Source: Candidatus Cryptobacteroides merdipullorum
GTDB taxonomy: Bacteria > Bacteroidota > Bacteroidia > Bacteroidales > UBA932
DNA: 35,062 nt
Direction: 5' to 3'
Assembly: GCA_018715685.1 (NCBI GenBank)
Contig: DVLC01000133.1
Span: 1 to 35,062 of the forward strand
Positions 26,843 through 35,062 of the stretch are shown one piece after another (position 1 is the stretch's first letter; every line of letters starts with the position of its first letter). The notes below the pieces were generated by a model. It made no database searches, was not told the origin of the DNA, and saw only the letters and a list, made by a program, of their open reading frames with translations. The translations under genes and the position numbers were made by a program.

Positions 26843-27871
26843 CTATCGCAGATCGGCGAGCTCGTAGATCAGGCGTTCGGTCTTCTCCCAGCCGAGACAG
26901 GGATCGGTGATCGAACAGCCGTATACGCCGTCGCCGGCCTTCTGGCTGCCGTCCTCGATATACGACTCAATCATCAGACCCTTGACGAGCCTGAAGATAT
27001 CCGGATTGTGACGCGTGCTGTGAAGCACCTCCTTGGCTATGCGAATCTGCTCCAGGTATTTCTTGCCGGAATTCGAGTGATTCGTGTCCACGATCACGGC
27101 AGGGTTCTGAAGACCCGCCGTAGCATAAAGCTCGTTCAGGAGCTCCAGATCCTCGTAATGATAGTTGGGGTGCGAATTGCCGCGGGAGTCCACATATCCG
27201 CGCAGAATCGCGTGCGAGAGCGGATTCCCCTTGCTCTCGACCTCCCAGTTGCGGTAGATGAAGGTGTGCGGGCTCTGGGCGGCCTTGAGCGCGTTCATCA
27301 TTACTGACAGATTGCCTCCGGTAGGATTCTTCATCCCGACAGGCACGTCTATGCCGCTCGCGGTCAGTCTGTGCTGCTGGTTTTCCACCGAACGCGCGCC
27401 GACAGCCACATACGACAGCAGGTCCGACAGATATTTGTGGTTCTCAGGATAGAGCATCTCGTCGGCGCAGGAGAAACCTGTCTCGTTGAGAGCCCTCATG
27501 TGCATCTTCCTTATCGCTATGAGCCCCCGGAGCATGTCGGACGCGGCCTGCGGGTCGGGCTGGTGCAGCATGCCCTTGTAGCCCGCGCCGGTAGTGCGAG
27601 GCTTGTTCGTATATATGCGCGGGACTATCACTATCTTGTCGGCAACCTTCTCCTGCACCCCGCGCAGACGCGAGATATAGTCGATCACTGCGTCCTCGCG
27701 GTCGGCGGAGCACGGGCCGATCACCAGCAGAAGCCTGTCGCTCTCGCCGGTGAATATCTCGCGTATGTTCTCGTCATTTCTCTTCTTCGCCAGCTCCCCC
27801 TCTTCGGAAATCGGATACATCTCCTTTATTTCCTGCGGGATGATGAGCTTGCGCTTGAAAACCATGTTCAT
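26843..27871 (-). CDS. aroF: 3-deoxy-7-phosphoheptulonate synthase (class I)
   Basis: VIGPCSADRE, PRIYTNKPRTTGAGYKG, PVGMKNPTGGNLSVM, IVDTNHSNSGKK. Confidence 0.93.
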   Translation of the reverse strand: MNMVFKRKLIIPQEIKEMYPISEEGELAKKRNDENIREIFTGESDRLLLVIGPCSADREDAVIDYISRLRGVQEKVADKIVIVPRIYTNKPRTTGAGYKGMLHQPDPQAASDMLRGLIAIRKMHMRALNETGFSCADEMLYPENHKYLSDLLSYVAVGARSVENQQHRLTASGIDVPVGMKNPTGGNLSVMMNALKAAQSPHTFIYRNWEVESKGNPLSHAILRGYVDSRGNSHPNYHYEDLELLNELYATAGLQNPAVIVDTNHSNSGKKYLEQIRIAKEVLHSTRHNPDIFRLVKGLMIESYIEDGSQKAGDGVYGCSITDPCLGWEKTERLIYELADLR

Positions 27872-28728
27872 ATCTTGTCAAAATTTGCGCGTCTGAGTGT
27901 CGACAGACGCATCATCTCCTTCATGGTGTCCGTGTCCGCGTTCTCCAGAGCCTCGCGAAGTTCACTGAACTTGGCCGCGAAAAGGTCCATCTGCGAAAGC
28001 AGGGCGGGTCTGTTCTCCAGGAAAAGTTCCGTCCACATGTCCTCGTTTATCCTGGCTATCCTCGTAAGATCCCGGAAAGAGTCTCCGGTGTACGCCGCGA
28101 AATGCGAGCACTCGCGGCAGTCCATCAGCGACACCGCGATGCAGTGCGTGAGCTGCGAAAGAAAGGCGACCATCTCGTCGTGCTCCTCCGGACTCAGTTC
28201 CGCTATGCTCCCGAAGCCCAGCGAGGCGGCGAGTTCCCTCACGAGCCCGATGCCCCTCACAGTATTGCGCACGGTCGGAGTGATGATGAAATTCGCGCCG
28301 CGGAAGATGTTCCTGTCGCTGTTCTCCACCCCGTACACCTCCCTTCCGGCCATGGGATGAGCCGGCACGAATTCAAGCCGGTCTCCCAGCATCTCCTGAA
28401 TCCTCTCAACGAGACCGCCTTTCACCCCGGTGACATCGGTCACGATGGAACCGCTGCGCAGACAATGGCCGTAATCTCCTATCCAGGCTTCGAACACATG
28501 AGGGTAAAGCGCGAAGACCACCAGGTCGAACGACGAGACATAATCTTCGGCGACCTCGGTGCGACCGTGGCGTATGATGCCTTTCTCAAGGGCGTAGTCC
28601 AGAGAGGACCTGCGCGGCTCCAGCGCCCCTACCTCATATCCGGCGGCAGCAAGCGCATCTGCATACGAGCCGCCTATGAGGCCGAGGCCCACGATCAGAA
28701 TCTTCTTGTCAGGAGTAAGGAATTCCAT
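27868..28728 (-). CDS. tyrA: Prephenate dehydrogenase
   Basis: ILIVGLGLIGGSYADAL, VTDVTGVKGG, PAHPMAGREVYGVENSD. Confidence 0.9.
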   Translation of the reverse strand: MEFLTPDKKILIVGLGLIGGSYADALAAAGYEVGALEPRRSSLDYALEKGIIRHGRTEVAEDYVSSFDLVVFALYPHVFEAWIGDYGHCLRSGSIVTDVTGVKGGLVERIQEMLGDRLEFVPAHPMAGREVYGVENSDRNIFRGANFIITPTVRNTVRGIGLVRELAASLGFGSIAELSPEEHDEMVAFLSQLTHCIAVSLMDCRECSHFAAYTGDSFRDLTRIARINEDMWTELFLENRPALLSQMDLFAAKFSELREALENADTDTMKEMMRLSTLRRANFDKI

Positions 28729-28739
28729 ACGCCGCAGGA

Positions 28740-29831
28740 TTAGGGGGCGAGCCAGTCTGTACCGAAGCGCAGGGCGAGCTGGTCGCAGAGCACCACGGCA
28801 GTCATGCAGGTCACTACGGGGCAGATTCTCCTGACTATCGCAGGGTCATGTCTTCCCCTTATCTGAAGCTCGGCGTCGGCACCGCGGACATAGTCCACGC
28901 TCTGCTGGCGGATGGAGATGGAAGGTGTCGGCCTTACGGCCATGTCGAACACTATGGGCATGCCGTTGCTGATGCCGCCGTTGATTCCGCCGCTGTTGTT
29001 GGTCAGAGTGACGACCCTGCCGTCGCGCATGCGGAAGGCGTCATTGGCTTCGGAACCGCGCAGGCTGCCGAAAGCGAAGCCGCGGCCGAATTCTATGCCC
29101 TTGATTCCGCCTATGGCGAACACGGCGCGGGAGATCACGCCCTCGAGCGAATCGAACCAGGGTTCGCCGACTCCGGCGGGCATTCCGCTGACAGCGGTCT
29201 GTATGACCCCTCCTATCGAATCCCCGCAGGCTCCGGCCGCCTCTATCTTCTCCTTCATCGCAGTCCCGACATCCGACAGCACAGGGAAAGACTTCCCCTC
29301 CAGGCTCCTTATCTGTCCGGCACAGTCATCCGAAAAAGGAATGTCGGACACGCCGCCGCAGCTCAGTATATGGGTGCCCACGGCAATTCCGCGAATCTCC
29401 AGAGCCTTGAGGCATATCGCTCCGGCCGCGACGATTCCGGCCGTCACCCTTCCCGAGAAATGTCCGCCTCCGCTCCTGTCCTGAAAGCCGTGATATTTCA
29501 TCTGGGCGCTGAAATCGGCATGCGAAGGTCGAGCGATGTCCTCCGTCGCGGAATAATCCGACCTGCGCACATCGGTGTTCGGAATGACTATCGTCAGGGG
29601 AGTTCCTGTCGTATGCCCCTCATGCACTCCGCTCAGGATGCGGAACTCGTCCTTCTCGGCACGGGCGGTGTCGGTTCTGCCGGAAGGTCTGCGGCGCGAA
29701 AGCCAGGATGCGACAAATGCCTCGTCCACCGGAACGCCTGGGGCGAGACCGTCCAGCACGACACCGACCGCGGGCCCGTGGCTTTCACCGAATACGGTGA
29801 GCTGTACGCTGGTTCCGACGGTATTCTTCAT
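28740..29831 (-). CDS. aroC: Chorismate synthase
   Basis: VFGESHGPAVGVVLDGLAPG, RRRPSG, GIVAAGAICLKAL, NNSGGINGGISNGMPI; start moved to MKNTVGTSVQL. Confidence 0.95.
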   Translation of the reverse strand: MKNTVGTSVQLTVFGESHGPAVGVVLDGLAPGVPVDEAFVASWLSRRRPSGRTDTARAEKDEFRILSGVHEGHTTGTPLTIVIPNTDVRRSDYSATEDIARPSHADFSAQMKYHGFQDRSGGGHFSGRVTAGIVAAGAICLKALEIRGIAVGTHILSCGGVSDIPFSDDCAGQIRSLEGKSFPVLSDVGTAMKEKIEAAGACGDSIGGVIQTAVSGMPAGVGEPWFDSLEGVISRAVFAIGGIKGIEFGRGFAFGSLRGSEANDAFRMRDGRVVTLTNNSGGINGGISNGMPIVFDMAVRPTPSISIRQQSVDYVRGADAELQIRGRHDPAIVRRICPVVTCMTAVVLCDQLALRFGTDWLAP

Positions 29832-29838
29832 GCAGTCA

Positions 29839-30918
29839 TCAGAATGAACCCGCCAGCTTGAAACGCTCGCAGAGGGTGCCCAGCTCATTGATCATGCTGC
29901 GTCCCTCCTCCGTGTAGACATTGCCGTCGAGTTCGATATAAAAATAATAGTTCCACTTCAGATCGTTCATGGGGCGGCTCCGCAGGCTGCACATGTTGTA
30001 GCCGTGCGCGCCTATGATGTTGAGCACCTTGGCGAGCGAGCCGGCCTCGTTCCTGGCCGTGAAGGTCAGGATGAAATGCCTGCCCATGCGGCGTTTCCCG
30101 GCATCGCTCGAAAGCACGCGGGAAAAAGCTCCGAAACGTGTGGTGTTGACTCCGCTGGTGTTGATGTTGCGCTCTATGACCCTGAGGCCGTAAAGTCCGG
30201 CGCATTCGGCGCTTGCGATGGCGGCTACCGACGGATCCCGCCTTTCGGCAACCATCTGCGCCGCCAGAGCGGTGTTGGGGTATTCGTGGGTAAGATACTT
30301 GTGGTCATGGATGTAGGCCGCGCACTGCGACAGAGCCTGCTGGTGGCTGACAACCTCCCTGACACTCTCGGGCGTGGCGCCCTCGCAGCCGAGAAGATTC
30401 TGTACGGCCTCTATCTCGAGCACCTGGTTCACGAACAGGTCTCCGGAGAACAGCAGATCCGTGACGGCTCCGACCTCCCCTGCGGAACTGTTTTCGAGAG
30501 GCAGGACCGCAACATCCGTTTCGCCTGAGGAACACGAAGAGTATGCCTGCTCGAAGTCCATGCATGGCACGAGCTCCGCTCCGGGAAACATCTTCGCGGC
30601 CGCAGTGGCCGAGAAGGCTCCGGGCACGCCGGCATACGCGACCTTGAGTCCGTTCATCACCCTCTCCTGGAAACGCCTGGACAGGGCCATGAGGTTCTTC
30701 TCGAAATTCACGTAATACTCGCGCACGGTGTCGTCTCCGACAAGTTCGGAGTTTTTCCTGACAAGTTCCGCCTCCCGGACCGGATCGCAGACCGCCATTC
30801 CGCGCTTCATCTTGTATTCGACTACATCACGGCTCGCCTGCATCCTCTGTTCGAAGAGAGCGGCGATCTGGGCATCGATCCCGTCGATGCGCTGCCTTAT
30901 CTCCTTGAGTTCGTCCAT
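29839..30918 (-). CDS. pheA: Bifunctional chorismate mutase / prephenate dehydratase
   Basis: N-terminal chorismate mutase helix; PDT VAYAGVPGAFSATAA, NTTRFGAFSR; C-terminal ACT-like SLAKVLNIIGAHGYNMCSLRSRP. Confidence 0.93.
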   Translation of the reverse strand: MDELKEIRQRIDGIDAQIAALFEQRMQASRDVVEYKMKRGMAVCDPVREAELVRKNSELVGDDTVREYYVNFEKNLMALSRRFQERVMNGLKVAYAGVPGAFSATAAAKMFPGAELVPCMDFEQAYSSCSSGETDVAVLPLENSSAGEVGAVTDLLFSGDLFVNQVLEIEAVQNLLGCEGATPESVREVVSHQQALSQCAAYIHDHKYLTHEYPNTALAAQMVAERRDPSVAAIASAECAGLYGLRVIERNINTSGVNTTRFGAFSRVLSSDAGKRRMGRHFILTFTARNEAGSLAKVLNIIGAHGYNMCSLRSRPMNDLKWNYYFYIELDGNVYTEEGRSMINELGTLCERFKLAGSF

Positions 30919-30941
30919 CGCGGGAAAGTAAGAAAATTTTG

Positions 30942-31013
30942 TACCCCCTAGGCGAATCGAACGCCTATCGTAGGAACCGGAATCCTAAATTCTATCCATT
31001 AAACTAAGGGGGC
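30942..31013 (-). tRNA. tRNA-Arg (anticodon CCG)
   Basis: Minus-strand GCCCCCTTAGTTTAATGGATAGAATTTAGGATTCCGGTTCCTACGATAGGCGTTCGATTCGCCTAGGGGGTA folds as a cloverleaf; anticodon arm TAGGA-TTCCGGT-TCCTA. Confidence 0.95.
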
Positions 31014-31023
31014 GCACGGATTG

Positions 31024-31031
31024 CAAAGATA
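31024..31031 (-). promoter_or_regulatory. Promoter -7 box TATCTTTG upstream of tRNA-Arg
   Basis: Matches TAnnTTTG about 11 nt upstream of the tRNA 5' end. Confidence 0.6.
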
Positions 31032-31105
31032 CGAAATTTTTGGAATTATGATGTTACGAAATTTTGAGGTAATTTAGCGGCGGAATTTACTAAAACCAAA
31101 TTGAT

Positions 31106-31990
31106 ATGAAGACTGCATACATTTTTCCCGGACAGGGAGCCCAGTTCTCAGGAATGGGCAAGGATCTCTATCAGAACTGCGGGAAGGCCCGCGAACTCAT
31201 GGACAAGGCCAATGAGATACTCGGGTTCAGAATCACCGACATAATGTTCGAAGGAAGCGACGAGGACCTGCGTGCGACCAAGGTGACGCAGCCGGCCGTG
31301 TTCCTTCATTCCGTGTGCGCAGCCGTCGCGGCCGAAGGCATTCCTGCCGCCGACATGACGGGCGGACACTCGCTCGGCGAATTCTCCGCCCTCGTGGCGT
31401 GCGGAGCCGTGGCCTTCGAGGATGCGCTAAGGCTCGTGGCCGTGCGCGCCGAGGAGATGCAGAAATGCTGCGAAGTGAAGCCCGGAACCATGGCGGCCAT
31501 CATCGGACTGCCGGACAGCAAGGTCGAGGAGATCTGCGGCTCGGTCGAAGGGCTCGTGATACCCGCCAACTACAACAGCGACGGACAGGTCGTGATCTCA
31601 GGCGAGAAGGAAGCCGTGGAAAAGGCCTGCGAACTCCTCAAGGCCGCAGGGGCGAAGAGAGCCCTCCCCCTGAGCGTGAGCGGAGCATTCCACTCCCCTC
31701 TCATGGAACCGGCCCGCGTCAGGCTTGCCGAGGCCATAGAAAAGACCGAGGTCAAGGCGCCCGCATGCCCCATCTATCAGAATGTGACCGCTCTTCCCGA
31801 GACTGATCCCGTGAAGATCAAGGACAACCTGCTCAAGCAGCTCACTTCTCCCGTGAGATGGACGCAGACCGTGAAGAACATGATCGCCGACGGAGCCGTG
31901 AACTTCAAAGAATTCGGCCCCGGAGCGGTGCTCCAGGGCCTGATAAAGAGAATCGCTCCCTCCACCGGAGTGGAGATCACCATTCTCTAG
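31106..31990 (+). CDS. fabD: Malonyl-CoA:ACP transacylase
   Basis: YIFPGQGAQFSGMGKDLY, GHSLGEFSALVACGA, SVSGAFHSPLM. Confidence 0.96.
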   Translation: MKTAYIFPGQGAQFSGMGKDLYQNCGKARELMDKANEILGFRITDIMFEGSDEDLRATKVTQPAVFLHSVCAAVAAEGIPAADMTGGHSLGEFSALVACGAVAFEDALRLVAVRAEEMQKCCEVKPGTMAAIIGLPDSKVEEICGSVEGLVIPANYNSDGQVVISGEKEAVEKACELLKAAGAKRALPLSVSGAFHSPLMEPARVRLAEAIEKTEVKAPACPIYQNVTALPETDPVKIKDNLLKQLTSPVRWTQTVKNMIADGAVNFKEFGPGAVLQGLIKRIAPSTGVEITIL

Positions 31991-32850
31991 ACTCCTCCGA
32001 ATGCGCTGTATCCGCCGTCCACAGGGATGACGATACCGGTGACGAACGAAGAAATGTCACTGAGCAGATAAAGCATGGTACCTACCAGATCCTCCGGCTC
32101 ACCGAACTTGTGGGTCGGAGTATTTGCTATTATCTTCTTTCCTCTGGGCTTGAGTTCGCCGGTCTGCTCGTCGGTGAGCAGGAAGCGGTTCTGGTCCGTG
32201 AGGAAGAAACCGGGAGCGATCGCGTTGCACCTGATGCCGAGTTCGGCCACATGAACCGCATACCACTGGGTGAAATTGTTGATGGAACCCTTGGCGGCAG
32301 AATATGCGGGAATCTTGGTGAGCGGGCGGATCGCATTCATCGAGGAGATGTTGAGCACATTGCCCTTTCCGGCCTCGATCATATCGGTGGTGAAGACCAT
32401 CGTGGCGAGCAGGGTGCCCTTGAAATTGAGGTCGTACACCTGCTGGAAGCCGTCGATGTCCAGGCCGTAGAAGGTGTCGGCGAGATCGTCGTCCTTGGTC
32501 ATCTGCTCCACCTGGCAGGTAGCCTTGGGCGAATTGCCTCCGGCGCAGTTGATCAGGATGTCGATTTTCCCGAGCTTTTCGTGGATTTCGTCGCGTGCCG
32601 CTTCAAGCGCGGCCTTGTCGAGCGTGCTGGCGGAGATGCCGAGGCACTTCACGCCGAACTCCTTTGCTATAGCCTCTCCTCTTGCGGGATTGTCCTTGCT
32701 GCGGCTGATTACGGCAAGGTTGACACCGGCCTCGGCGAGCCCCCTGGTGAGAGCCATGCCGAGGATTCCGAATCCTCCGGTGATGACGCAGTTGCGTCCC
32801 TTGAGATCGTCAAAAGAATACTTCATTCCTCTTCCTCCTCTATTTGTCAA
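31987..32850 (-). CDS. SDR-family oxidoreductase (possible fructuronate/mannonate oxidoreductase)
   Basis: Rossmann GGFGILGMALTRGLAEAG, YSAAKGSI, C-terminal VDGGYSAFGGV; substrate inferred from neighbour. Confidence 0.85.
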   Translation of the reverse strand: MTNRGGRGMKYSFDDLKGRNCVITGGFGILGMALTRGLAEAGVNLAVISRSKDNPARGEAIAKEFGVKCLGISASTLDKAALEAARDEIHEKLGKIDILINCAGGNSPKATCQVEQMTKDDDLADTFYGLDIDGFQQVYDLNFKGTLLATMVFTTDMIEAGKGNVLNISSMNAIRPLTKIPAYSAAKGSINNFTQWYAVHVAELGIRCNAIAPGFFLTDQNRFLLTDEQTGELKPRGKKIIANTPTHKFGEPEDLVGTMLYLLSDISSFVTGIVIPVDGGYSAFGGV

Positions 32851-34087
32851 ACAGTCTCTTTATGTGCCTGTCGCAGATGTTCTCGATGACCTCGCGCGCA
32901 ATCACGTCGCTGTGCCTCTCGAGAGCCGGATAATACTCGTCACCGAGCTCTGCGGCTATCTTGTAGCTCACATGGATGAGCTGGCGGAACGAAGGATTGT
33001 AGAGAGGATCGTCCTGGTTGTGGCGCATGGTGCGGGCGTAGGTGTCGGCATCCCACTTCTCCACGGTCTCGGGCGAAGGCAGGGAGTTCACGTCGACGTC
33101 GATCACGGTAGCATAGGGAACGGTGAGCTCCTCCATGCGTCCGAGCGCGTTGACATAGATCTTCTTGGCAAGCTTCAGCGCCTCGGGATCGGCAACTGCG
33201 AGTCCGATATTCTCCTCAAGCCAGGTCGTGCCGGCGGTCTTGATGTGGATGCCCTTGTCGTACTTCCTGATCAGACGGCCCATGATGGGGTAGATGGAGA
33301 ACTTGTCGGAGCCTGAATGGATGCTGAGCTTGAGATTGTCCATGAGACCGAACTCCTTCACGGCGTAGTCGATCACGAGCAGGTCCTCCTCGAACTCCTT
33401 CTCGAACTGGCGGATGTCTCCGCGATAGTCCACTCCCTTGTTGAAACGTCCGGTGAACTTGGGCGCGAAAGTCTGGGCGGGGACCTTCTCCTGCGCAAGC
33501 GCGCTGAGGATGAAGAGAATCTCCACGGGAGTCTGGGGGTCGTTGACCTCGTCCATGGAAACCTCGGTCACGAAATTGTCGGCACCCTTCTTCTCCGCGA
33601 TATGGCGGTAGATTCGTCCGGCCTCCTGGCAGGCGAAGAGATAGCGTCCTGCGATTGCGCGCACCTGCTCCTCGGTCACTTCGAAAGGCTCGATTCCGGG
33701 AATGTTCACGGTGCCGATGTACTTCCTGTTGGACTCCACGAAGGCGTCGACATCCTCCTTCGAGGCAGGCTTGCCGATATAGTCGGCAACGTCGAGGGTG
33801 AAGAAGTCCGAAGCCTCGATGAACCTGTCGACATTGGTCAGGTTGATGTGGTCGGCATCAACGAAATACTGTCCGGTATAACCGAGAGTCTTGACGGCCG
33901 CGTCGGCCTCGCGACGGGTCTCCATGGGCTCGGTGTGCACGATCTGGTGCTCGCGGTTGGACTTGTTCCAGACAGGGACGAAGCTTACGCCGAATTCCTT
34001 CTCGGCCTTGAGAAGGGCCTGGAGCTGTGCGACACCCTCATGGGAGAAGCGGTCGCCGACTCCGAATGAATATTTTCCTATTTTCAT
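32840..34087 (-). CDS. uxaE: Tagaturonate epimerase-family protein (UxaE-like)
   Basis: MKIGKYSFGVGDRFSHEGVAQLQAL, DADHINLTNVDRFIEASDFFTLDVADYIG, SIHSGSDKFSIYP. Confidence 0.8.
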   Translation of the reverse strand: MKIGKYSFGVGDRFSHEGVAQLQALLKAEKEFGVSFVPVWNKSNREHQIVHTEPMETRREADAAVKTLGYTGQYFVDADHINLTNVDRFIEASDFFTLDVADYIGKPASKEDVDAFVESNRKYIGTVNIPGIEPFEVTEEQVRAIAGRYLFACQEAGRIYRHIAEKKGADNFVTEVSMDEVNDPQTPVEILFILSALAQEKVPAQTFAPKFTGRFNKGVDYRGDIRQFEKEFEEDLLVIDYAVKEFGLMDNLKLSIHSGSDKFSIYPIMGRLIRKYDKGIHIKTAGTTWLEENIGLAVADPEALKLAKKIYVNALGRMEELTVPYATVIDVDVNSLPSPETVEKWDADTYARTMRHNQDDPLYNPSFRQLIHVSYKIAAELGDEYYPALERHSDVIAREVIENICDRHIKRLFDK

Positions 34088-34159
34088 ATATCTGATTGTT
34101 TTGGTTTCAATGAAAATGTCCGGCGGAACCGCCTGAAACGCGGCCCCGCCGGAACATGT

Positions 34160-35062
34160 CTATGCTATGTAGGTGCCTGCTACGGTATCTCCGCCGTGTC
34201 CTGTCCAGTTGGTGTGGAAGAACTCTCCGCGGGGACGGTCGGTACGCTCGTAGGTGTGGGCGCCGAAGTAGTCGCGCTGGGCCTGGAGCATGTTGGCGGG
34301 CAGGCGCTCGCTCCTGTAGCCGTCATAATACTCGAGGGCGGAGCTCAGGGTGGGTGCGGGAACGCCGTTCATGATGGCCTGGGCCACCACGTTCCTCCAT
34401 CCCTGCTGGGCCTCCGCGAGCTTGCCGCAGAAATAAGGGTCGAGAAGGATGTTGGCGATGTCGGGATTCTTGTCGAACGCCTCCTTGATCTTGCCGAGGA
34501 ACACGCTGCGGATGATGCAGCCGCCCCTCCACATCAGGGCGATTCCGCCGTAGTTGAGGTTCCAGCCGTACTCCTTGGCGGCGGCGCGCATCAGGGTGTA
34601 GCCCTGGGCGTAGGAAACCACCTTGGAAGCGAACAGAGCCTTGTGCAGGTCTTCGAGGAAGGCCTTGCGGTCGCCGGTGAACCTGGCAGGTGAAGGTCCC
34701 TGGAGAATCTTGGAAGCGGCCACGCGCTCCTCCTTCTGGGCGGACAGGCAGCGCGCGAACACGGCCTCGCCTATCAGGGTGAGGGGCACTCCGTTGTCGA
34801 GAGCGGCGATCGCGGTCCACTTGCCGGTTCCCTTCTGGCCGGCGGTGTCGAGGATATAGTCGAGCACATACTTTCCATCCTCGTCCTTCTTGGCAAGGAT
34901 GTCGCGGGTGATCTCGATGAGGTAGCTGTCGAGGTCGCCCTTGTTCCACTCGGCGAAGACTTCGTGCATCTCCTCGTTGGTCATTCCGAGCACGTCCTTC
35001 ATGATCTGGTAGCATTCGCAGATGAGCTGGATATCACCGTACTCGATTCCGTTGTGCACCAT
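34160..35062 (-). CDS. gnd: 6-phosphogluconate dehydrogenase, C-terminal part (gene runs off the window end)
   Basis: [49 protein letters not shown]. Confidence 0.95.
   Translation of the reverse strand: MVHNGIEYGDIQLICECYQIMKDVLGMTNEEMHEVFAEWNKGDLDSYLIEITRDILAKKDEDGKYVLDYILDTAGQKGTGKWTAIAALDNGVPLTLIGEAVFARCLSAQKEERVAASKILQGPSPARFTGDRKAFLEDLHKALFASKVVSYAQGYTLMRAAAKEYGWNLNYGGIALMWRGGCIIRSVFLGKIKEAFDKNPDIANILLDPYFCGKLAEAQQGWRNVVAQAIMNGVPAPTLSSALEYYDGYRSERLPANMLQAQRDYFGAHTYERTDRPRGEFFHTNWTGHGGDTVAGTYIA

Noticed and set aside
28848-29861. 337-aa ORF antisense to aroC
   Set aside because: Chorismate synthase on the other strand is certain; the antisense translation has no recognisable motifs.
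30942-31013. tRNA-Arg as an integrated-element attachment site
   Set aside because: No integrase, no duplicated tRNA 3' end and only core genes on both sides.
31858-32889. 343-aa ORF antisense to the SDR gene and overlapping fabD
   Set aside because: Shadow ORF; Rossmann-type gene on the minus strand explains the region.

Overview
The window reads as Bacteroidetes/Bacteroidales chromosomal core. The taxon is inferred from family content, operon order and repeated TAnnTTTG promoter -7 boxes. I see no phage, transposon, CRISPR or defence locus. Main contents: rnpB (RNase P RNA, +) converging on a nusB-yajC-ybbR-coaE-DUF5606-rimO operon (-); DUF3276/PUR - amidohydrolase - PNP - GH43 (+); DUF4923, dsbD, rny, a probable 6S RNA, zapA and a small coiled-coil gene (-); OmpA-family and beta-barrel proteins; rubrerythrin; two paralogous PLP aminotransferases; an ECF sigma / anti-sigma / two-DUF4252 cluster divergent from a LysR gene followed by an AspT/YidE-type transporter; a YiiX-like amidase; an acyl-CoA synthetase; tRNA-Arg(CCG) abutting pheA-aroC-tyrA-DAHP synthase; fabD; and SDR-uxaE-gnd (gnd cut by the window end). 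The most interesting signals are non-coding: (i) two 27-bp-stem inverted repeats in separate convergent intergenic regions, with a shared apex/loop and compensated stem changes, suggesting a structured repeat family; (ii) a tRNA gene 23 nt upstream of the aromatic amino-acid operon with no visible intervening promoter; (iii) a large palindrome containing the putative rnpB -7 box, plus a 3' overlap of rnpB with rimO; (iv) a 6S-like RNA between zapA and rny; (v) palindromic operator candidates in two promoters. I do not see convincing evidence for a wholly new multi-gene system. All family calls are from reading the sequence; no searches were run.
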